Assembly (NCBI GenBank): GCA_902801885.1
Contig: CADCJX010000005.1
Location: forward strand, 45,504-109,503
Direction: 5' to 3'
DNA from: an uncultured Bacteroidia bacterium
Lineage (GTDB): Bacteria; Bacteroidota; Bacteroidia; Bacteroidales; UBA932
DNA length: 64,000 nucleotides
A program made the position numbers and the translations under genes. The notes below the pieces were generated by a model. The model saw only the letters and a list, made by a program, of their open reading frames with translations, did no database searches and had not been told where the DNA came from. This document shows positions 60,551 through 64,000 of this stretch, piece by piece (the stretch's first letter is position 1; every line of letters starts with the position of its first letter).

Positions 60551-61188
60551 TGATGCCTGAGAAATATCCCTCCAAACTTCTGGAGGAGGCCGTGCAGGCG
60601 ATTGGTTCCCTGCCTGGGGTGGGGAAGAGGAGCGCCCTGAGGCTTGCCCTGCACCTGCTGAGGCAGCCACAGGAGAATGTCCATCATTTCGCCGATTCCA
60701 TCGTGAAACTGCGTGACGAAGCCAGGTACTGCAAGGTCTGCAAGATGATCTCCGATGCGGAGACCTGTTCGATCTGCTCCGATCACAGTCGTGACCAGAA
60801 GACTATCTGCGTTGTAGAGAATGTCCGTGACGTGATGAGCATAGAGAACACCGGACAGTATCATGGAGTCTACCACGTCCTTGGGGGGATCATCTCTCCG
60901 ATTGCAGGAGTAGGCCCCTCGGACCTCACGATAACCGATCTTGTGGAAAGGGTGAGGTCGATGGTGGCTTCCCCCGCAGCGATTCCCTCAGAGGTTGAAG
61001 TGATCCTTGCCCTCAGCGGGGATGTGGAAGGGGAGACCACCTCATTCTACATCTACCGCCAGATCTCTGGGTTCGGGATCAAGGTTTCGTCACTTGCCCG
61101 CGGACTCGGTTTCGGAGATGATCTTGAATATGCTGACGAACTTACCCTCGGGCGGTCTATAACGGGGAGGCAACCGTTCAAACCATGA
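60547..61188 (+). CDS. recR: Recombination protein RecR
   Basis: This 213-residue protein acts with RecO/RecF in gap repair. It has the helix-hairpin-helix LPGVGKRSALRLA (22-34), four zinc-binding cysteines (62, 65, 74, 77) and a TOPRIM domain with ICVVENVRDV. Three consecutive ATG codons (60547, 60550, 60553) are possible starts. It overlaps murQ, so its expression may follow the MurNAc operon. Confidence 0.95.
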   Translation: MMMPEKYPSKLLEEAVQAIGSLPGVGKRSALRLALHLLRQPQENVHHFADSIVKLRDEARYCKVCKMISDAETCSICSDHSRDQKTICVVENVRDVMSIENTGQYHGVYHVLGGIISPIAGVGPSDLTITDLVERVRSMVASPAAIPSEVEVILALSGDVEGETTSFYIYRQISGFGIKVSSLARGLGFGDDLEYADELTLGRSITGRQPFKP

Positions 61189-61736
61189 TTATTCGTGCGA
61201 TAATATTGGCTCTGTCCCTCTGCGCGGACAGTTTTGCAGTCACCACATGTTCCAGCGTCACCTTGAAGTCGGTGACGTGGCGGAGGGTGTTGACGATTGC
61301 CTTGGTTTTCGCAATTATCCATACCTCATTCCTGCTTTTCGGTTGGCTGTTCGGCGACCTGTTCGTAGGTTATATCCAGAAGATCGCCGACTTGGTGGGT
61401 TCGCTTCTGCTGCTCTTTGTCGGTGGATCGATGATACTCGAGGCCATCCGGCACGACGATGAGGTCCGTGACCTGAACGGATTCCGGAATGTGGTGGTAA
61501 GTGCTGTCGCTACCAGCATCGATGCCATGGCCGTTGGGGTGAGCCTGTCCATGGGCCGGTTGGAAACCAGGGCCATGATCACCAACCTCGCCGCCCTGTT
61601 CATAGTGACCATGATTTCAGTCGTTGCCGGAATGTTCGGAGGCTACAGGGTGGGACGACGATTCGGGCAACCTACAGAAATCATTGGTGGAATTGTACTT
61701 ATAGCCATCGGCGCAGGGGTCTTATTTGGCCGTTAA
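61185..61736 (+). CDS. mntP: MntP-like manganese efflux pump
   Basis: This 183-residue membrane protein with six segments has the duplicated Asp-containing motifs LSLCADSFAV and VATSIDAMAVGVSL of the MntP family, which exports Mn2+. It overlaps recR by four bases. No manganese riboswitch precedes it, in contrast with some relatives. Confidence 0.85.
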   Translation: MIIRAIILALSLCADSFAVTTCSSVTLKSVTWRRVLTIALVFAIIHTSFLLFGWLFGDLFVGYIQKIADLVGSLLLLFVGGSMILEAIRHDDEVRDLNGFRNVVVSAVATSIDAMAVGVSLSMGRLETRAMITNLAALFIVTMISVVAGMFGGYRVGRRFGQPTEIIGGIVLIAIGAGVLFGR

Positions 61737-61748
61737 AAATAATATTCC

Positions 61749-61756
61749 TACTTTTG
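61749..61756 (+). promoter_or_regulatory. Predicted -7 box of corA, very close to ATG
   Basis: TACTTTTG matches TAnnTTTG and ends seven bases before ATG 61764. Confidence 0.5.
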
Positions 61757-61763
61757 CAAGTAT

Positions 61764-62711
61764 ATGATCGCGATCTTCTACAGACGGAATGGCAAACTGG
61801 TAGTGTCTCAGTCCGAGAAGGAACTTTCCAAGCTCAGCAGGGAAGATGTCCTTTGGATTGATCTCCTCTCCCCTTCAGGTGAGGAGAAACACAATGTTGA
61901 TGACTTCCTCGGAGAGGAGATACAGAGCCGCGCCCAGGCCGAGGAGATCGAAAGTTCGTCAAGATATTCAGAGACGGAGAACGCCATCTTCGCGAACACC
62001 AACTTCCTTATGCCGGGCCCGGAGGACTATACGATGGAGGCCGTATCCTTCACCTTCGTGGACGACTGCCTCACCACCCTGCGCGACGTGCCCATCCGTT
62101 CATTCACCGAACTCCAGAGGAGGATAGTAGCCAAACCCCAGATGTATCCCAGCGGCTACACCGTCTTTGTCAGCATCATGGACCAGCGAGTCGACCTTGA
62201 CGCCGACATGATTGAGCTGATGAGCAAGGAGATAGCCCAGTACAGCAAGAGGATCAACCAGCAGGAAGACATCAACGAGGATTTCCTTCTGGACATCAAC
62301 CAGCTCCAGGAGAACACCATGATAGTCAGGGAGAATATCATCGATAAGCAGAGGCTGGTCCAGAACATGATCAAGAGCGACAAGTATCCTCCCGAATTAC
62401 AGGCCCGTTTCGCCGTCATCCTCCAGGACATCACCTCCCTTATCAACCACGCCAATTTCAGTTTTGAAAGGCTGGAATACCTTCAGGAGACAGTCCTGGG
62501 CCTTATCAACCTGGACCAGAACAACATCATGAAGATATTCACCCTCGTGTCGGTGCTCCTCATGCCGCCGACGCTGGTGGCGAGCTTCTACGGCATGAAC
62601 GTGCCCCTGCCATTCATGGACAAGGGGTGGGCATGGCTGTCCCTGCTGCTCTTCATGGGGCTTCTCGTTGCCTTGGTTCTCTACATTTTCCGCAAGAAGA
62701 AAATGTTTTGA
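61764..62711 (+). CDS. corA: CorA-family magnesium/divalent cation transporter
   Basis: This 315-residue protein has a large cytoplasmic funnel domain rich in acidic helices and two C-terminal membrane segments with the selectivity motif YGMNVPLPF. The end is the basic FRKKKMF. CorA pentamers move Mg2+ (also Co2+ and Ni2+) into the cell. Confidence 0.92.
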   Translation: MIAIFYRRNGKLVVSQSEKELSKLSREDVLWIDLLSPSGEEKHNVDDFLGEEIQSRAQAEEIESSSRYSETENAIFANTNFLMPGPEDYTMEAVSFTFVDDCLTTLRDVPIRSFTELQRRIVAKPQMYPSGYTVFVSIMDQRVDLDADMIELMSKEIAQYSKRINQQEDINEDFLLDINQLQENTMIVRENIIDKQRLVQNMIKSDKYPPELQARFAVILQDITSLINHANFSFERLEYLQETVLGLINLDQNNIMKIFTLVSVLLMPPTLVASFYGMNVPLPFMDKGWAWLSLLLFMGLLVALVLYIFRKKKMF

Positions 62712-62750
62712 TTTTTCTTCCTGAACCCTTGTAAATCAGATATTTTTCTC

Positions 62751-62758
62751 TAATTTTG
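62751..62758 (+). promoter_or_regulatory. Predicted -7 box of rpsA
   Basis: TAATTTTG matches TAnnTTTG. It predicts a leader of about 80 bases before the rpsA ATG. Confidence 0.55.
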
Positions 62759-62769
62759 CAGGCCTTTTG

Positions 62770-62798
62770 ACAAGGTCGGCCTCCGTGTCGGGCCTTGT
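62770..62798 (+). other. Hairpin in the rpsA leader
   Basis: ACAAGGTC (62770-62777) pairs with GGCCTTGT (62791-62798) over 8 bp with one G-U pair. It starts a few bases after the predicted transcription start, and could be the site where S1 represses its own translation. An A-rich stretch follows. This is inference. Confidence 0.4.
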
Positions 62799-62846
62799 AG
62801 GGCAAAAAAATAATGTTAAACAACTAGCTATCTTTTAATTACAGTT

Positions 62847-64000
62847 ATGGCAGAAGAAATCAACAACACTGCTGCAGAGCAGGAAGTTAAGAAAGCATCT
62901 CTCAACGCTTCTGTAGCGCCCGAGGATTTCGATTGGGAAGCCTTCGAAGGCAACTCCGAGATCTACGGAAAGAACAACAGGCAGGAGATTGAGGCAGCTT
63001 ACGACCAGACCCTCTCCAAGATCGTCGAGAACGAGGTGGTCGAAGGCACAGTTACAGCTATCTCCAAGAGAGAGGTTATCGTCAACATAGGCTACAAGAG
63101 CGAGGGTGTAATCCAGGCTCCCGAGTTCCGCTACAATCCTGACCTCAAGGTCGGAGACAAGGTCGAGGTCTATGTGGAGTCCGCAGAGGACAGGAAGGGT
63201 CAGCTCATCCTTTCCCACAAGAAGGCCCGCGCCCTCAAGTCTTGGGATCGCGTCAATGAGGCTTTCAACAACGACGAGATCGTCAAGGGCTTCATCAAGA
63301 CCCGCACCAAGGGCGGCATGATCGTCGACGTGTTCGGAATCGAGGCCTTCCTCCCCGGCTCACAGATCGACATCAAGCCCATCCGTGACTACGACGCCTA
63401 CGTCAACCAGACCATGGACTTCAAGATCGTCAAGATCAACCAGGAGTTCCGCAACGTCGTCGTCTCCCACAAGGCTCTCCTCGAGGCTGAGCAGGAGGCC
63501 CGCAGGGCCGAGCTCATCAGCAAGCTCGAGAAGGGACAGATCCTTGAAGGAACTGTCAAGAACATCACCAACTACGGAGTCTTCGTCGACCTCGGTGGTG
63601 TTGACGGTCTCATCCACATCACTGACCTCAGCTGGGGCAGGATCGACAATCCTGAGGAGGTTGTCTCCCTCGACGAGAAGATCAAGGTCGTCGTCAAGGA
63701 GTTCGATCCCAGCCAGAAGAGGATCGCCCTCGGTTACAAGCAGCTTACTCCTCACCCGTGGGACAATCTCGATCAGAACATCAAGGTCGGAGACACTGTC
63801 AAGGGAAAGGTCGTCCTTATCGCCGACTACGGTGCATTCGTGGAGATCGAGCCCGGTGTCGAGGGTCTCATACATGTTTCCGAAATGTCCTGGTCTCCCA
63901 GGCTGCATAGCGCTCAGGAGTTCCTCAAGGTCGGAGACGAGGTCGAGGCTCAGGTCCTTTCCATCGATCGCGAGAACAGGAAGTTGTCTCTCGGTCTGAA
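62847..64000 (+). CDS. rpsA: 30S ribosomal protein S1 (partial, runs off window)
   Basis: The first 384 codons of S1 are present. After an acidic start (MAEEINNTAAEQEVKK), successive S1 RNA-binding domains are seen: VVEGTVTAISKREVIVNIGY, then GFIKTRTKGGMIVDVFGIEAFLPGSQID, ILEGTVKNITNYGVFVDLGG and VKGKVVLIADYGAFVEIE. S1 brings mRNA to the ribosome; in Bacteroidota, which rarely use Shine-Dalgarno pairing, it is expected to be important for initiation. Confidence 0.95.
   Translation, partial: MAEEINNTAAEQEVKKASLNASVAPEDFDWEAFEGNSEIYGKNNRQEIEAAYDQTLSKIVENEVVEGTVTAISKREVIVNIGYKSEGVIQAPEFRYNPDLKVGDKVEVYVESAEDRKGQLILSHKKARALKSWDRVNEAFNNDEIVKGFIKTRTKGGMIVDVFGIEAFLPGSQIDIKPIRDYDAYVNQTMDFKIVKINQEFRNVVVSHKALLEAEQEARRAELISKLEKGQILEGTVKNITNYGVFVDLGGVDGLIHITDLSWGRIDNPEEVVSLDEKIKVVVKEFDPSQKRIALGYKQLTPHPWDNLDQNIKVGDTVKGKVVLIADYGAFVEIEPGVEGLIHVSEMSWSPRLHSAQEFLKVGDEVEAQVLSIDRENRKLSLGL

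Noticed and set aside
61140-61184. Manganese (yybP-ykoY) riboswitch before mntP
   Set aside because: The region is recR coding sequence and mntP overlaps the recR stop.
62760-62798. Pseudoknot in the rpsA leader (AGGCC 62760-62764 with GGCCT 62778-62782)
   Set aside because: The 5' arm begins two bases after the -7 box, so it is probably before or at the transcription start and not in the RNA.

Overview
The window comes from a member of the Bacteroidales (Bacteroidota). The evidence is two SusC/SusD pairs, an N-succinylornithine-type transcarbamylase (ArgF') in the arginine operon, several Bacteroidota-specific families (DUF4783, DUF5686, the COX24-like 29-residue protein), Bacteroidota-type -7 promoter boxes (TAnnTTTG) before many genes, and almost no Shine-Dalgarno sequences. 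I cannot place it to genus from the sequence alone. It is dense chromosomal sequence; no gene-free stretch exceeds about 250 bases. I saw no CRISPR array, phage, transposase or rRNA.

Layout. 1-1934 (minus): two adjacent GMP synthases, one full length and one ATP-pyrophosphatase-only type cut by the window edge. 2028-10928 (plus): a complete arginine operon argR-GNAT-argG-argC-argD-argF'-argB-argE-argH with an ARG-box-like palindrome in the argR leader. 10998-13771: typA, then yceD-rpmF-tRNA-Arg(CCU). 13982-21428: a first polysaccharide locus (secreted phosphoesterase, GH43, SusC, SusD), followed in opposite orientation by a collapsed SusC/SusD remnant. 22432-26938: a nitroreductase, a very large NtrY-like histidine kinase and rlmH. 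26990-38757: cell-envelope and housekeeping genes (DUF4783, DUF5686, lnt, rng, a tiny basic ribosome-type protein, HU, lon, ung, coaD, a thioredoxin-like protein). 38825-45584: aldolase, GH2, and a beta-propeller lipoprotein / TonB receptor / PnuC set that looks like vitamin uptake. 45614-60550: GH3, SusC, SusD, a secreted EEP-fold lipoprotein, NamZ, a DUF6259-like lipoprotein, an SSS symporter, a MurK-like kinase and MurQ, which read as a SusCD-linked N-acetylmuramic acid (peptidoglycan) salvage locus. 60547-64000: recR, mntP, corA and the start of rpsA.

The most unusual signal is inside coding sequence. argC and argD each carry an in-frame copy of the same 91-nt element (85 of 91 positions identical). 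Each copy is flanked by its own, locus-specific inverted-repeat arms of about 18-20 nt, so each insertion is a long foldback. A second palindromic repeat type is also in frame in two other genes (a thioredoxin-like protein and a TonB receptor), while relatives of it lie between genes, including inside the lon-ung terminator. The genome therefore seems to carry repeat elements that enter reading frames without breaking them.
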